In this document: positions 1-9,326 of the stretch, piece by piece
Position numbering within the stretch: the first letter of the stretch is position 1
Layout: the number at the start of each line of letters is the position of its first letter
NCBI GenBank assembly: GCA_944385475.1
Contig: CALWXJ010000024.1
Span: forward strand, 1-57,388
Source: an uncultured Oscillospiraceae bacterium
GTDB lineage: Bacteria > Bacillota > Clostridia > Oscillospirales > Oscillospiraceae
DNA: 57,388 bases
Reading direction: 5' to 3'
Translations under genes and position numbers: made by a program
The notes under the pieces: model-generated
The model's input: the letters and a program-made list of their open reading frames with translations, nothing else
Told to the model about the DNA's origin: nothing
The model's database searches: none

Positions 1-9
1 AAACCCTTT

Positions 10-83
10 GCAGGGTTCGTACATCGGTAGTACAGCGGCTTCCCAAGCCGCTGAGGCGGGTTCGACTCCCGTACCCTGCTCCA
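10..83 (+). tRNA. tRNA-Gly (CCC anticodon)
   Basis: A complete cloverleaf can be drawn. The acceptor stem GCAGGGT/ACCCTGC (10-16/73-79) is followed by discriminator T80 and an encoded CCA (81-83). The anticodon stem GCGGC/GCCGC closes the loop TTCCCAA, giving anticodon CCC, which reads GGG glycine codons. The T arm carries the usual GGTTCGA core. A strong terminator follows eight bases downstream. Confidence 0.95.
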
Positions 84-90
84 AAAAAAG

Positions 91-115
91 GCACGACTTG
101 CGTCGTGCTTTTTTT
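91..115 (+). terminator. Intrinsic terminator after tRNA-Gly
   Basis: A perfect 7-bp stem GCACGAC/GTCGTGC with loop TTGC is followed by seven T. It ends the tRNA transcript. Confidence 0.85.
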
Positions 116-155
116 GCGCCCGGGCCGGATGAGATGCCTGGGCCCCTGTGCCAAA

Positions 156-180
156 AGCCGCCCGTCCGGGCGGCTTTTTT
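156..180 (+). terminator. Second intrinsic terminator
   Basis: An 8-bp stem AGCCGCCC/GGGCGGCT around GTCC is followed by a run of T to 180. It forms a tandem stop with the one at 91-115. The A run before the stem would give weaker termination in the reverse direction. Confidence 0.75.
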
Positions 181-538
181 GCCGGCAGAGGCACCCCGCT
201 CCTGCCCTGCGCCTGCTTCGAAGTGGTCCCCGGGCTGGCTGGAGTCATGACAAAAACCGATAAGCAAAAATGAATAAAAAACTGCAAATTACAAGTAAAA
301 ATTCTTTTATAAAAAAGACAAAAGCGCTAAGGGACGGGCAGAAAACCGTTTTTGCAGGAAAGGAGGCATCGGAAAAGCGGGAAAAAGGTCAAATGGTAAA
401 AAAAGAAAAAGGTTTTGTTTTTGAAAAAACTATCCCTGAAATGATAAAAATTTTACGAAAAAATAAACGAAAATTTAAAACTTTAAGGGGGAGATTCTGG
501 GCGATATGGAGTTTTGATAAAAAATCGGGGAAAAACAC
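181..538. other. AT-rich intergenic stretch, no gene seen
   Basis: From about 250 the sequence becomes sharply A-rich. An open frame at 270-542 would encode a Lys-rich 90-residue peptide with no recognisable domain and no ribosome binding site, and it runs into the promoter at 539. I treat it as non-coding. Confidence 0.5.
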
Positions 539-567
539 TTGAAAGTATATTTTAAACGCCGTATATT
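539..567 (+). promoter_or_regulatory. Sigma-A-type promoter of the DMT transporter gene
   Basis: TTGAAA (539-544) and TATATT (562-567) are separated by exactly 17 bases. The predicted transcription start near 574 lies upstream of the ATG at 596, which argues against the longer reading frame that opens at 539. Confidence 0.7.
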
Positions 568-595
568 GGCAAAAACAAATGATCGAGGTATAGTT

Positions 596-1438
596 ATGCT
601 TTATTTGATTGGGGCCACCGTCAGCGCATCGGCTTTGTTTTTACTTTTGCGCATAGGTGAGAGCAAGGGCGCCAGACAATTCAATTTTCTTTCCGTCAAC
701 TATCTTTTGAGCCTGATCCTGTCCGCCGCATCCATGACGGACTGGAGTTTCCCCCTGACCCAGGCCAATGCCACGGCGGCGGGCCTGGGTTTTATTAACG
801 GGGCGCTGTATCTGATCTCCCTGCTGGTGATGCAGGTGAGCATGCGGAAAAACGGCATGATCCCCACCTCCACCTTTTCCCGGCTGGGGGTGATCGTGCC
901 CATCATCATGTCGTTTTTCGTCTTCCGGGAGCAGCCCACCGCCGTGCAGGTAGTGGGCGTGGGGGTGGCCGCGGTGGCCATTTTTGTCATGCAGTGGAAG
1001 CCCCACACGGAGAAGATCGACCAGCGCTACGCCTATTTGCTGATCGTCCAGCTGCTGATCAGCGGATTTTCCAATGTCATGTCCAAGATGTTCTCCGCCT
1101 GGGGAGATCCGGCGCTGAAAAACCACTTCATCGTCTACACCTTCCTGGTGGCCCTGGGGATGAGCCTGGCCTGCAAGGCAGTAAAGCGCCCCGGCCCCCT
1201 GCAAAAGATCGACGTGGTCCTGGGCGTGGGCATCGGCCTTGCCAACTTCGCCTCCGCCAACTGCACGCTGACAGCCCTTTATACCATGCCCTCTTACCTG
1301 GTGTATCCCCTGCAGAACGTGGGGGCGCTGCTGATCGTCAGTTTGTGCAGCCTGCTGCTGTGGAAAGACCGGATCACCCCCCGGCAGGGGGTGGGCATGG
1401 GCCTGATCTGCGCCGCCGTGGTGCTTTTGAATATCTAA
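596..1438 (+). CDS. DMT/EamA-family membrane transporter
   Basis: A 280-residue, strongly hydrophobic protein with about ten membrane segments in the two-fold repeated arrangement of the drug/metabolite transporter superfamily. The second half ends in the typical short charged linker (LLLWKDRITPRQ) and last helix. The start is set at the ATG at 596 because GAGG lies 8 bases upstream and a promoter overlaps the alternative start at 539. Family members export amino acids, metabolites or drugs, and the substrate cannot be read from the sequence. The gene stands alone before the peptide-utilisation block and is separated from it by about 190 bases containing a new promoter. Confidence 0.85.
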   Translation: MLYLIGATVSASALFLLLRIGESKGARQFNFLSVNYLLSLILSAASMTDWSFPLTQANATAAGLGFINGALYLISLLVMQVSMRKNGMIPTSTFSRLGVIVPIIMSFFVFREQPTAVQVVGVGVAAVAIFVMQWKPHTEKIDQRYAYLLIVQLLISGFSNVMSKMFSAWGDPALKNHFIVYTFLVALGMSLACKAVKRPGPLQKIDVVLGVGIGLANFASANCTLTALYTMPSYLVYPLQNVGALLIVSLCSLLLWKDRITPRQGVGMGLICAAVVLLNI

Positions 1439-1529
1439 GAAGCCCCATCTGCGGAAATATCTGGAACCAATTATGAAAAACGCCAATAATCTATGTTGAT
1501 TTTTGCTAAAATTTCAGAAAAAAATTGCC

Positions 1530-1558
1530 TTTTCAAACAAAACAGAACGTGGTATTAT
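1530..1558 (+). promoter_or_regulatory. Probable extended -10 promoter of the peptide-utilisation block
   Basis: TATTAT (1553-1558) is preceded by TGG, an extended -10 element. A poor -35 match TTTTCA (1530-1535) lies 17 bases upstream. It sits about 70 bases before the first gene of the block. Confidence 0.5.
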
Positions 1559-1626
1559 CGCAACAATTTATAAAAAAATGTTGCAATTTGTGATGGTGCC
1601 ATCTGGGGCAGGGAGGAGCAAACGCA

Positions 1627-2760
1627 ATGGAAACACAAAATCGCCTTTGGGACGAGATCAAGGGGTATGGGGCGCTGGTGTTCGCCATTTTGTTCTTCTC
1701 GGGGCTGTTCAGCTCGGCCCAGGACTGGACCCAGATCTTTGACTTTCAGGCCATTGTGGGCGCCTACGGCCCGGATGTGTCCATGGGCGGGGGGACAGGC
1801 GTCAAGGAGGGCTTCCTCCAGGCGGTGTCCATCGCCCCGGTGATGATCTTCTCCGTGGCGTTCATCGGGTGCGTGGAGTACTTAGGCGGTCTGCGGGCGG
1901 CCCAAAAGCTGCTGACGCCGCTGCTGCGGCCCCTGATGGGGGTCCCGGGGGTATGCGGCCTTGCCATGATCTTGAACTGGCAGAGCTCCGATGCCAGCGC
2001 CGCCATCGCCCGGCAGCTCTATGAGCAGGGGCGTATCAGCGCGTGGGAGCGGGAGCGCCTGGTGGCCTACGAGTTCATCACAGCGGCCACCATCGGGGTG
2101 TTTTTCAGCAACGGCGCCATTTTGCTGCCGTATTTCGTATGCAAAAGCGGCGTGGTGCTGATCGTGATCATGGCCATGAAATTTCTCTCGGGCAATCTGC
2201 TGCGTCTGTACCAGCGCCTTTTTGACCGGGAGGGGGACCATATGTGCCCCGCGCCCCAGGGAGAGGAGGCGGCCCAGGCCGCCCAGGCGGTCCAATCCGC
2301 CGGCCCTGTCAAAAAGCGGGGGCTGGTGAACGTCTTCATGGACAAGGCGGCCCAGGGGTTTGACCTGTGGTTCCGCAAACTGGTGCCGGCAGTGCTGTTC
2401 GGCTATGTGGTGGTGCGGGTGCTGGAGGTAACGGGGCTGATGAATGTCATCGGTATGCTGTGCCGGCCGGTGATGGAGCTGTTCGGCCTGCCCGGGGAGG
2501 CGGCGGTGCCCCTGATCTCGGGATACCTGACGCTGATGGCCGGATGCACCAGCGCCGCGGCCCTGGCCCAGGAGGGGATCCTCACCGCCCGGCAGGTGAC
2601 CGTGCTCTTCCCCATGATGTACTGCGTGGCAAGCCACCTTTTGTATGTGGGACGGGTACTGGGCGCCTCCGGGGTAGACAGCCGGAAATACCCCGTCTAT
2701 CTGGTGGGCGGGATCCTCTGCGCCATCACCAGCGGCGTGATCATGAACATCATTTTGTAA
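1627..2760 (+). CDS. Nucleoside-recognition (Gate) domain membrane protein, YjiH-like
   Basis: A 377-residue polytopic membrane protein. Two similar hydrophobic halves, about residues 60-200 and 245-375, are joined by an Ala/Gln-rich charged linker near 205-240. This duplicated layout fits proteins with two Gate (nucleoside recognition) domains such as the YjiH family. Conserved-looking small-residue segments occur in each half (NWQSSDASAA and GCTSAAALAQ). GGGAGGAG lies 7 bases before the ATG. It is followed within 70 bases by two M20 amidohydrolases and a peptide ABC transporter on the same strand, so a transport role for an acylated amino acid or its product is a reasonable inference. Gate proteins are poorly characterised and the substrate is unknown. 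Confidence 0.75.
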   Translation: METQNRLWDEIKGYGALVFAILFFSGLFSSAQDWTQIFDFQAIVGAYGPDVSMGGGTGVKEGFLQAVSIAPVMIFSVAFIGCVEYLGGLRAAQKLLTPLLRPLMGVPGVCGLAMILNWQSSDASAAIARQLYEQGRISAWERERLVAYEFITAATIGVFFSNGAILLPYFVCKSGVVLIVIMAMKFLSGNLLRLYQRLFDREGDHMCPAPQGEEAAQAAQAVQSAGPVKKRGLVNVFMDKAAQGFDLWFRKLVPAVLFGYVVVRVLEVTGLMNVIGMLCRPVMELFGLPGEAAVPLISGYLTLMAGCTSAAALAQEGILTARQVTVLFPMMYCVASHLLYVGRVLGASGVDSRKYPVYLVGGILCAITSGVIMNIIL

Positions 2761-2830
2761 ACGAACAGTCTGTAAGAGGGCAAAAAACTGCCCGTCATAT
2801 CTCAGGAGAATGTTGGAGGGAGGATTACAT

Positions 2831-4261
2831 ATGCAAGAGAAATCCAGCGCCATCCGCGCCCAGGTAGCGGCGTGGTTTGATGAAAACAGTCAGCGGTACG
2901 CCGCTTTGAGTAAGGAGATCTGGGACTATGCGGAGCTGCAGTTCCAGGAGTTCCGCTCCAGCAAGCTCCTGATGGAGACGCTGCAGGAGGAGGGCTTCAC
3001 CATTGAAGAGGGCGTAGCCGGGATCCCCACCGCCTTTGTGGCCACCTACACCAACGGCCAGGGCCCCACGGTAGGCACTCTGGGAGAGTATGACGCCCTG
3101 AAGGGCCTGGGATGTGAGATCGCCGACACCTACCGCCCCACCGGCGGCCCCGGACACGGCTGCGGCCATAACCTGCTGGGCGCAGGCGCCGCCGCCGCGG
3201 CGGTAGCCACCCGCCGGGCCATGGAGGCCCTGGGCATCCAGGGGACGGTGAAGTACTTCGGCTGCCCCGCCGAGGAGGGCGGCAGCGCCAAGGTCTTCAT
3301 GGTGCGGGAACACGTTTTTGACGGGGTGGACGCCATTATGAGCTGGCATCCCTCCAATGCCAATATCGTCTCTGAGGCCTCTGCCATGGCCATCTTGTCC
3401 GTGCGCTATCAGTTCCACGGCCGGGCGGCCCACGCCGGGGTATGCCCCCATCTGGGGCGCAGCGCCCTGGACGCCGCCATCTTGATGGACGTGGGGGTGA
3501 ACTACCTGCGGGAGCATGTCCAGCCGGACACCCGCATCCAGTGCGTCATCTCCAACGGCGGCAAGGTACCCAACGTGGTGCCGGATGAGGCGGAGATCTG
3601 GTACTACATCCGGGCGCCCCGCCGGCAGGATCTGGACGAGGTGTTCCGCCGCATCAACCTCATTGCCGAGGGAATGGCCCACGCCACGGAGACCACGGTG
3701 GAGTGGCACGTGGGCACCGGCGCCTCCACCAACGGCCTGCCCAACAGCGTGATCTCCGCCCTGACGCGCAAGAACCTCCAGGAGGTGGGCGGTCCCCGCT
3801 TCGACGACGCGGACCGGGCCTTCGCCGCCAAGCTCAACGCGGGGGTGACCATCCAGGAAAAGGCCCAGAGCATGGGCCAGATGTACGCCATCACCGACCC
3901 GGACATTTACCGTCAGGACCTTTGCGAATACATACAGACAGAGCGGATGGCAGGCAGGGTGGCCCCCTATTCCGGGGACGGCAGCGACGTGGCCTGGCAG
4001 ACTCCCACCGCCCAGCTCAACACCTGCTGCCAGCCGGTGGGCACCGGAAATCACAGCTGGCAGCAAGTGGTCTGCTCCGGTTCTTCCATTGGTCAAAAGG
4101 GCATGCTGACGGCGGCCCGGGTCATGGCCCTGAGCATGTGCGACGCCCTGTGCGACCCGGCGCTTTTGAAGGCCGCCCGGGAGGAGCTGGAGGCCCACTT
4201 GAAAGAGTATCCCTATGTTTGTCCCATTCCGCCGGAAGTGCAGCCCGGCATGCCGGATTGA
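2831..4261 (+). CDS. M20 amidohydrolase, AbgB-like
   Basis: A 476-residue zinc amidohydrolase of the M20D family, close in length to AbgB, the second subunit of p-aminobenzoyl-glutamate hydrolase. Metal-site motifs are visible: GHGCGHN near residues 114-120, PAEEGG near 150-155, and HGRAAHAG of the dimerisation domain near 195-202. The LGEYDAL and PNVVPDEAEIW stretches are characteristic of AbgB-type proteins. The start is the ATG at 2831, preceded by GGAGGGAGGA. The gene is 12 bases upstream of a shorter M20D enzyme, so the two could form an AbgA/AbgB-like pair. The real substrate, N-acyl or aminoacyl amide, is inferred only from family. Confidence 0.85.
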   Translation: MQEKSSAIRAQVAAWFDENSQRYAALSKEIWDYAELQFQEFRSSKLLMETLQEEGFTIEEGVAGIPTAFVATYTNGQGPTVGTLGEYDALKGLGCEIADTYRPTGGPGHGCGHNLLGAGAAAAAVATRRAMEALGIQGTVKYFGCPAEEGGSAKVFMVREHVFDGVDAIMSWHPSNANIVSEASAMAILSVRYQFHGRAAHAGVCPHLGRSALDAAILMDVGVNYLREHVQPDTRIQCVISNGGKVPNVVPDEAEIWYYIRAPRRQDLDEVFRRINLIAEGMAHATETTVEWHVGTGASTNGLPNSVISALTRKNLQEVGGPRFDDADRAFAAKLNAGVTIQEKAQSMGQMYAITDPDIYRQDLCEYIQTERMAGRVAPYSGDGSDVAWQTPTAQLNTCCQPVGTGNHSWQQVVCSGSSIGQKGMLTAARVMALSMCDALCDPALLKAAREELEAHLKEYPYVCPIPPEVQPGMPD

Positions 4262-4273
4262 AAGGAGCGCAAT

Positions 4274-5443
4274 ATGAGCATTCACGAAAAGGTAGAGCAG
4301 TATCATGACGACGTGATCCGGGTGCGGCGGCACATCCACCAAAATCCTGAATTGAGCCAGCAGGAGTATGAGACCTGCGCGTACTTACAAAACGAGCTGA
4401 CCAAGGCGGGCATTCCTTTCCAGGTGACCCCCTCTGGCCGCAGCATCGTGGCCACCATCAAGGGCGCCCACCCCGGCAAGACCATCTGCCTGCGGGGAGA
4501 CATCGACGCCCTGCCCATTGAGGAGGCCACGGGGCTGCCCTTCTCCTCCTGCAAAAAGGGGATCATGCACGCCTGCGGCCACGACGCCCACGGCGCCATG
4601 GCCCTGGGCACGGCCCTGATCCTAAACGACATGAAGGAACAGCTCCACGGCACCGCCAAGATCATTTTCCAGGAGGCGGAGGAGACCATGTTCGGCGCCC
4701 TCCACGTGCTGGAGTCCGGCCTCATTGACGACTGCGACAACTCCCTGATGCTCCATGTGGTGGTGGACCGGGACACCGGGGTCTTTGTCACCAACTACGG
4801 TGTGCGCTGCGCCAAGGTGGGCAGCTGCAAGATCCGCATCAACGGCCGGGCAGGCCACTCCTCCCGTCCCGAGCAGGGCATCAACCCCATCCTCATCGCC
4901 GCCAAGATCATCTCCGCCATGGCGGACATCACCGCCTATGAGCTGCCCCGCAGCGAGTACGTGGTCTTTTCTCCCACGGTGATCCGGGGCGGCACCAAGG
5001 ACAACATCATCCCCGGCACCTGCGAGATCGAGGCCAACGCCCGGTACTTTGACGACAAATACGATGAGTTCCTCTCCCGCCGCATCACGGAGATCTCGGA
5101 GAACATCGCCCGGGCCATGGGCGGCTCCGCGGAGGTGACTTTCATCCCCGAGGGCACCCCCATGATCAACGACAAAGAGTCCACGGACCGGGCCATCTCC
5201 ATCATCAAGCGGCTGTGGGGCGAGGACAAGGTGGTCATGACGCCTCCGGGCCTCTTCGGTGACGACTTTGCTTTCATTCAAAAGCGGTTCCCCGGGGTAG
5301 TGGTAAACCTGGGGGCCGCCAAGGACGGCCAGTACACCATCGGCCACAACGAGCACATGATGGTGGACGAGGCCTGCCTGGACATCGGCGTGGAGTTTTT
5401 GACCACCTATATCGCAGAGTACTTAGGCGCCAGCGAATCGTGA
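4274..5443 (+). CDS. M20D amidohydrolase (AbgA / N-acyl-amino-acid hydrolase type)
   Basis: A 389-residue enzyme with the standard M20D layout. The N-terminal motif RRHIHQNPELS precedes the catalytic domain, HACGHDAH near residues 99-106 supplies the metal Cys/His ligands, and QEAEE near 136-140 contains the catalytic Glu. A lid domain with GRAGHSSRPEQG follows, and the C-terminal metal His lies in IGHNEHMM. Relatives hydrolyse hippurate, N-acetyl- and N-acyl-amino acids or indole-acetyl conjugates in the cytoplasm. It follows the AbgB-like gene by 12 bases and precedes the ABC permease by 13, so it is clearly operonic. GAAAGGAG supports the start. Confidence 0.88.
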   Translation: MSIHEKVEQYHDDVIRVRRHIHQNPELSQQEYETCAYLQNELTKAGIPFQVTPSGRSIVATIKGAHPGKTICLRGDIDALPIEEATGLPFSSCKKGIMHACGHDAHGAMALGTALILNDMKEQLHGTAKIIFQEAEETMFGALHVLESGLIDDCDNSLMLHVVVDRDTGVFVTNYGVRCAKVGSCKIRINGRAGHSSRPEQGINPILIAAKIISAMADITAYELPRSEYVVFSPTVIRGGTKDNIIPGTCEIEANARYFDDKYDEFLSRRITEISENIARAMGGSAEVTFIPEGTPMINDKESTDRAISIIKRLWGEDKVVMTPPGLFGDDFAFIQKRFPGVVVNLGAAKDGQYTIGHNEHMMVDEACLDIGVEFLTTYIAEYLGASES

Positions 5444-5456
5444 GAGGAGGAGCCCC

Positions 5457-6410
5457 ATGATCAAATATGTCATCAAGCGGCTGCTGCTGGCGATCCCCAT
5501 CTTCATCAGCATCACCTTGATCGTATACGTCCTCTCCAGCGCCGCCCCCGGCAGCCCGGTGGATATCATCGCCTCCAGCGCGAACCTCTCCGATGAGCAG
5601 GTGAAGGAGCTGGAGATCGCCTACGGCCTGGACAAGCCCGTGCTGGTGCGCTACGGCATCTGGCTGGGGGACCTGCTCCAGGGGGATCTGGGGGAGTCCA
5701 TGAAGACCAACGAGGAGGTGGCCGTGGTCATCGGGCAGCGGATCGGACCGTCTTTGCTGCTGACCATCAGCAGCCTGATCTGTTCGGTGGTCATCGGCGT
5801 GGCCCTGGGCATCCTGTCGGCCCATAAACCCTATTCCTTCTGGGATAAGTTCTCTTCCGCAGTGGCCTTCTTCGGCAACTCCGTGCCCAGCTTCTTCATC
5901 GCGCTGCTGCTGATCTACATCCTCTCCGTCCGGCTGGGCTTGCTGCCGGCCAGCGGCATGTGGGGCGCCGGGGAGCACAACCTGAGCAATCTCCTCCAGC
6001 ACCTGTTCCTGCCCTCCCTGATCATCAGCCTGCAGTCCGTGGGCGGGTATATCAAACAGACCCGGGGCAGCATGCTGGAGTGCATCAACGAAGACTATGT
6101 CAAAACTGCCCGGAGCAAGGGCATCAGCGAGTGGCGCATCACCATCTGCCACGTGCTCCGCAACGCCTGGATCCCCATTGTCACCCAGCTGGGCTTTTCC
6201 GTGCCCTTTGTCATCGGCGGCGCCGTGGTGACGGAGCAGATCTTCGGCTGGCCCGGCATCGGCAGCTTGATGGTGACGGCCATCAACACCCGGGACTACA
6301 ACATCATCATGGGCATCACCGTCCTCATCGCGGTGGTGGTGCTGGTGACCAACATCATTCTCGATGTGGTGTACGCGTATCTTGATCCCCGGATCACGGC
6401 GGAAACTTAA
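5457..6410 (+). CDS. Peptide-type ABC transporter permease (DppB/OppB family)
   Basis: A 317-residue inner-membrane permease with six predicted helices. The family start KYVIKRLLLAIPIFISIT is present, as are the large extracytoplasmic segment after helix 1 (AAPGSPVDIIASS...YGLDKPVLVRYGIWLGDLLQGDLGES) and the EAA loop (YVKTARSKGISEWRI) that contacts the ATPase subunits. It is the first of four translationally packed transporter genes, and GAGGAG precedes its ATG. The system probably imports di- or oligopeptides or N-acyl amino acids processed by the two upstream hydrolases. Confidence 0.92.
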   Translation: MIKYVIKRLLLAIPIFISITLIVYVLSSAAPGSPVDIIASSANLSDEQVKELEIAYGLDKPVLVRYGIWLGDLLQGDLGESMKTNEEVAVVIGQRIGPSLLLTISSLICSVVIGVALGILSAHKPYSFWDKFSSAVAFFGNSVPSFFIALLLIYILSVRLGLLPASGMWGAGEHNLSNLLQHLFLPSLIISLQSVGGYIKQTRGSMLECINEDYVKTARSKGISEWRITICHVLRNAWIPIVTQLGFSVPFVIGGAVVTEQIFGWPGIGSLMVTAINTRDYNIIMGITVLIAVVVLVTNIILDVVYAYLDPRITAET

Positions 6411-6422
6411 GGAGGGAAGAAC

Positions 6423-7280
6423 ATGCAAAAGAAAAGACCGTCTTCCTTCCGAAGCTTTTACGCCAAATTCCGCAAGCACCGTCTGGCCCAGATCGGACTG
6501 ATCGTCATCATCGTGGAGATTCTGGCGGTGATCATTCTGCCCCTGGTCATGGACCTGGACCCCTATTCCATCAACCCGCTGTTCAACGCCCCGCCCAGCT
6601 CTGAGCACTGGCTGGGCACCGACCCGGTGGGCCGGGACCTGTTCGCCCGGGTGATCTATGGCGGCAGGATCTCGCTGCTGGTGGGCTTTTCCGCCACGGC
6701 CATCAGCGTGATCATCGGCCTTCCTCTGGGCCTGGTGGCGGGCTATTACCGGGGGAAAGTGGAGACTGTGATCATGCGGGCGGCGGACATCTTCATGTCC
6801 TTCCCCTCCATGATTTTGGTGCTGGTGATGGTGGCCATCTTCGGCAACTCTCTGCCGGTGCTGATCTCCCTGATCGGTGTTCTGGCCTGGCCGCACCCGG
6901 CCCGCCTGGTCTATGGCCGGGCGCTGTCCGTGCGCCGGATGGAATATGTGGAGGCCGCCAAGGTGGGCGGCTGCAGTGATCTGACCATTTTGCTCAAGTA
7001 TGTGCTGCCCAACTCCGTGGCGCCTCTTTGGATGAGCGTGGCCTTTCAGATCTCCTCCGCCATTTTGACGGAGTCTTCCCTGAGCTTCCTGGGTGCCGGC
7101 ATCCAGCCTCCGGAGGCCTCCTGGGGCAACATCGTCTATCAGGCGCAGAACGTGGTGGTGCTGTACACCTATCCCTGGGTGTGGATCCCCGCCGGATTGT
7201 GCCTGATCGTGACCATCGTCAGCATCAACTTTGTGGGTGAGGGCATCCGGGATGCCCTGGATCCCAAGATGAAGCGCTGA
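6423..7280 (+). CDS. Peptide-type ABC transporter permease (DppC/OppC family)
   Basis: A 285-residue partner permease. The N-terminal cytoplasmic tail and first helix precede the DppC hallmark WLGTDPVGRDLFARVIYGGRIS (about residues 60-81). Five further helices follow, and the EAA loop VEAAKVGGCSDLTIL is near 177-191. The C-terminal stretch GEGIRDALDPKMKR is typical. It lies 12 bases after the first permease with AAGGAGG before the ATG and forms the heterodimeric channel with it. Confidence 0.92.
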   Translation: MQKKRPSSFRSFYAKFRKHRLAQIGLIVIIVEILAVIILPLVMDLDPYSINPLFNAPPSSEHWLGTDPVGRDLFARVIYGGRISLLVGFSATAISVIIGLPLGLVAGYYRGKVETVIMRAADIFMSFPSMILVLVMVAIFGNSLPVLISLIGVLAWPHPARLVYGRALSVRRMEYVEAAKVGGCSDLTILLKYVLPNSVAPLWMSVAFQISSAILTESSLSFLGAGIQPPEASWGNIVYQAQNVVVLYTYPWVWIPAGLCLIVTIVSINFVGEGIRDALDPKMKR

Positions 7281-7296
7281 GGGAAGGAGGAACAGC

Positions 7297-8295
7297 ATGG
7301 CAGAACCGTTACTGCAGGTGAGCAACCTGAAAGTGGATTTTCTGATGGATGGCAAAACAGCCACCGCTGTCCATGACATCTCCTTCACTCTGGAAAAAGG
7401 AGAGACCCTGGGGATCGTGGGGGAATCCGGCTGCGGTAAAAGCGTCACCGCCACCGCCCTGATGCGGCTGCTGCCCAAGGAGACCAGCCGCATCGATCCC
7501 TCCAGCAGCATCAAACTGAGTGGCCGGGAGCTGGTGAACCTCACCGATAAGGAATTTCGCCAGATCCGGGGCAAGGAGATCTCCATGATCTTCCAGGAGC
7601 CCATGACCAGCCTTAACCCCGTCCACACCATTGGAAAGCAGATGATGGAAATGGTGCGGGCCCACCAAAAGATCGACCGGAAGGCCGCCTTTGAGATCTG
7701 CGTGAACATGCTGGAAAAGGTGGGCATCCCCGCCCCCCGGCAGCGGATGAAGGAATATCCCCACCAGCTCTCCGGCGGCATGCGTCAGCGGGTGATGATT
7801 GCCATGGCCCTGTCCTGCAATCCCTCGCTGCTGATCGCCGATGAGCCCACCACCGCCCTGGACGTCACCATTCAGGCGCAGATCCTGGAGCTGATGGTGG
7901 AGATCAAAAAAGAGTTTGGTACCTCCATCATTCTCATTACCCATGATATGGGTGTGGTGGCGGAAGTGACGGACCGGGTGATGGTGATGTATGCCGGGGA
8001 GATGGTGGAGTACGGCAAGGTGGATGAGATCTTCCTCAATCCCCTTCACCCCTATACCATCGGCCTTTTACAGTCCATCCCCCGGATCGAGGGCAACGAA
8101 GAGCGCCTGCCCACCATTGAGGGCACGGTGCCCACGCTGCGGAACATGCCCGCGGGCTGCCGTTTTGCCGACCGGTGCAAGTTCTGCACGGAGGCCTGCC
8201 GGGCTGCCACGCCGCCCCTTTGCGACGTGGGAGGCGGCCATCTGGTCCGCTGTCTGCGGCCCGGCGGAAAGGAAGGAGGGGTTGTGGATGGCTGA
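7297..8295 (+). CDS. Peptide ABC transporter ATPase (DppD/OppD family)
   Basis: A 332-residue nucleotide-binding subunit. Walker A GESGCGKS is near residues 42-49, the Q-loop MIFQEP near 100, the signature LSGGMRQR near 159-166 and Walker B LLIADEP near 178-184. The C-terminal oligopeptide-transporter extension contains the Cys-rich sequence CRFADRCKFCTEAC, which in the family binds an iron-sulfur cluster. Its last 8 bases overlap the next ATPase gene, a usual sign of coupled translation. Confidence 0.93.
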   Translation: MAEPLLQVSNLKVDFLMDGKTATAVHDISFTLEKGETLGIVGESGCGKSVTATALMRLLPKETSRIDPSSSIKLSGRELVNLTDKEFRQIRGKEISMIFQEPMTSLNPVHTIGKQMMEMVRAHQKIDRKAAFEICVNMLEKVGIPAPRQRMKEYPHQLSGGMRQRVMIAMALSCNPSLLIADEPTTALDVTIQAQILELMVEIKKEFGTSIILITHDMGVVAEVTDRVMVMYAGEMVEYGKVDEIFLNPLHPYTIGLLQSIPRIEGNEERLPTIEGTVPTLRNMPAGCRFADRCKFCTEACRAATPPLCDVGGGHLVRCLRPGGKEGGVVDG

Positions 8296-9259
8296 AAACA
8301 AGGAGCTGCTGCGGGTAGAGCATTTGAAAAAGCACTTTACCGTCAAGCAGAAAATGGGCAGGCGCAAGCTGCTCAAAGCCGTGGATGACGTTAGCTTCTC
8401 CATTGCCGAGGGCGAGGTCCTGGGCCTTGTGGGCGAGTCCGGCTGCGGCAAGTCCACCCTGGGGCGCACGGTATTGAAGCTGTACAGCGTCACCGCCGGC
8501 AGCATCATTTTCAAGGGAGAGAATATCGAGCATTACGGGTTTGCTCAGATGCGCCCCCTGCGCCGGGACATGCAGATGGTGTTCCAGGATCCCTTTGCCT
8601 CGCTGAATCCCCGGATGACCATCGGGGAGATCGTCCAGACCTCTTTGGACATGTTCAACATCGGCGAGCCCAGGTTCCGCAGGGAACATGTGGAGGCGGC
8701 GCTGTGCCAGGTGGGCCTTAGCGGCGATTACCTGGATAAGCTGCCCCACGAGATGTCCGGCGGACAGCGCCAGCGGGTGGTAATTGCCCGGGCCATGATC
8801 TCCAACCCCAGCTTTGTGGTGTGTGACGAGCCGGTGTCGGCTCTGGACGTGTCTGTCCGGGCCCAGGTGCTGAACCTGATGAAGGACATGCAGGAGGAGA
8901 TGAATACCGCCTATCTCTTCATCTCCCACGACCTGAGTACCGTGCGGTACATCTGCGACCGCATCGCCGTGATGTATTTGGGCCACATTGTGGAGATCGC
9001 CACGGCGGACGAGCTGTTTTCGCACCCCGCTCACCCCTATACCCGGGCGCTGCTCTCTGCCATCCCCATTCCGGATGTCAAGACCAAGCGCCAGCGGATT
9101 ATTTTGGAAGGTGACGTTCCCAGCCCCATTGATCCTCCGGCGGGATGCCCCTTCCGCACCCGCTGTCCCCGGGCCAGCGCGGAGTGTGCCCAGTCGATAC
9201 CGGAGCTCTCCGGCATCGAGGGCAGCCATTGTGTAGCCTGTTTCCACCCGGAGCTGTGA
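8288..9259 (+). CDS. Peptide ABC transporter ATPase (DppF/OppF family)
   Basis: A 323-residue second ATPase. Walker A GESGCGKS is near residues 49-56, signature MSGGQRQR near 157 and Walker B VVCDEP near 178. The C-terminal Cys-containing CPFRTRCPRASAEC segment is present. The frame is open upstream to 7991, but AGGAGG at 8274-8279 sits 8 bases before the ATG at 8288, and the DppF homology begins there, so the extension is only overlap with the preceding gene. It pairs with the DppD-like subunit as the asymmetric ATPase dimer. Confidence 0.92.
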   Translation: MAENKELLRVEHLKKHFTVKQKMGRRKLLKAVDDVSFSIAEGEVLGLVGESGCGKSTLGRTVLKLYSVTAGSIIFKGENIEHYGFAQMRPLRRDMQMVFQDPFASLNPRMTIGEIVQTSLDMFNIGEPRFRREHVEAALCQVGLSGDYLDKLPHEMSGGQRQRVVIARAMISNPSFVVCDEPVSALDVSVRAQVLNLMKDMQEEMNTAYLFISHDLSTVRYICDRIAVMYLGHIVEIATADELFSHPAHPYTRALLSAIPIPDVKTKRQRIILEGDVPSPIDPPAGCPFRTRCPRASAECAQSIPELSGIEGSHCVACFHPEL

Positions 9260-9326
9260 AAAGACCGGGACTGAAAAATAAACACAACAGGGAAGACCAA
9301 AACTTATTTAAAAGGAGAGAACGAAC

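Noticed and set aside
270-542. A 90-codon open frame in AT-rich DNA
   Set aside because: Lys-rich, no ribosome binding site, no domain, and it overlaps the promoter of the next gene.
5274-7781. A long minus-strand open frame across the ABC permease genes
   Set aside because: Its His/Gly/Asp-rich product is the usual complement of GC-rich membrane-protein coding; the plus-strand genes have clear family motifs and ribosome sites.
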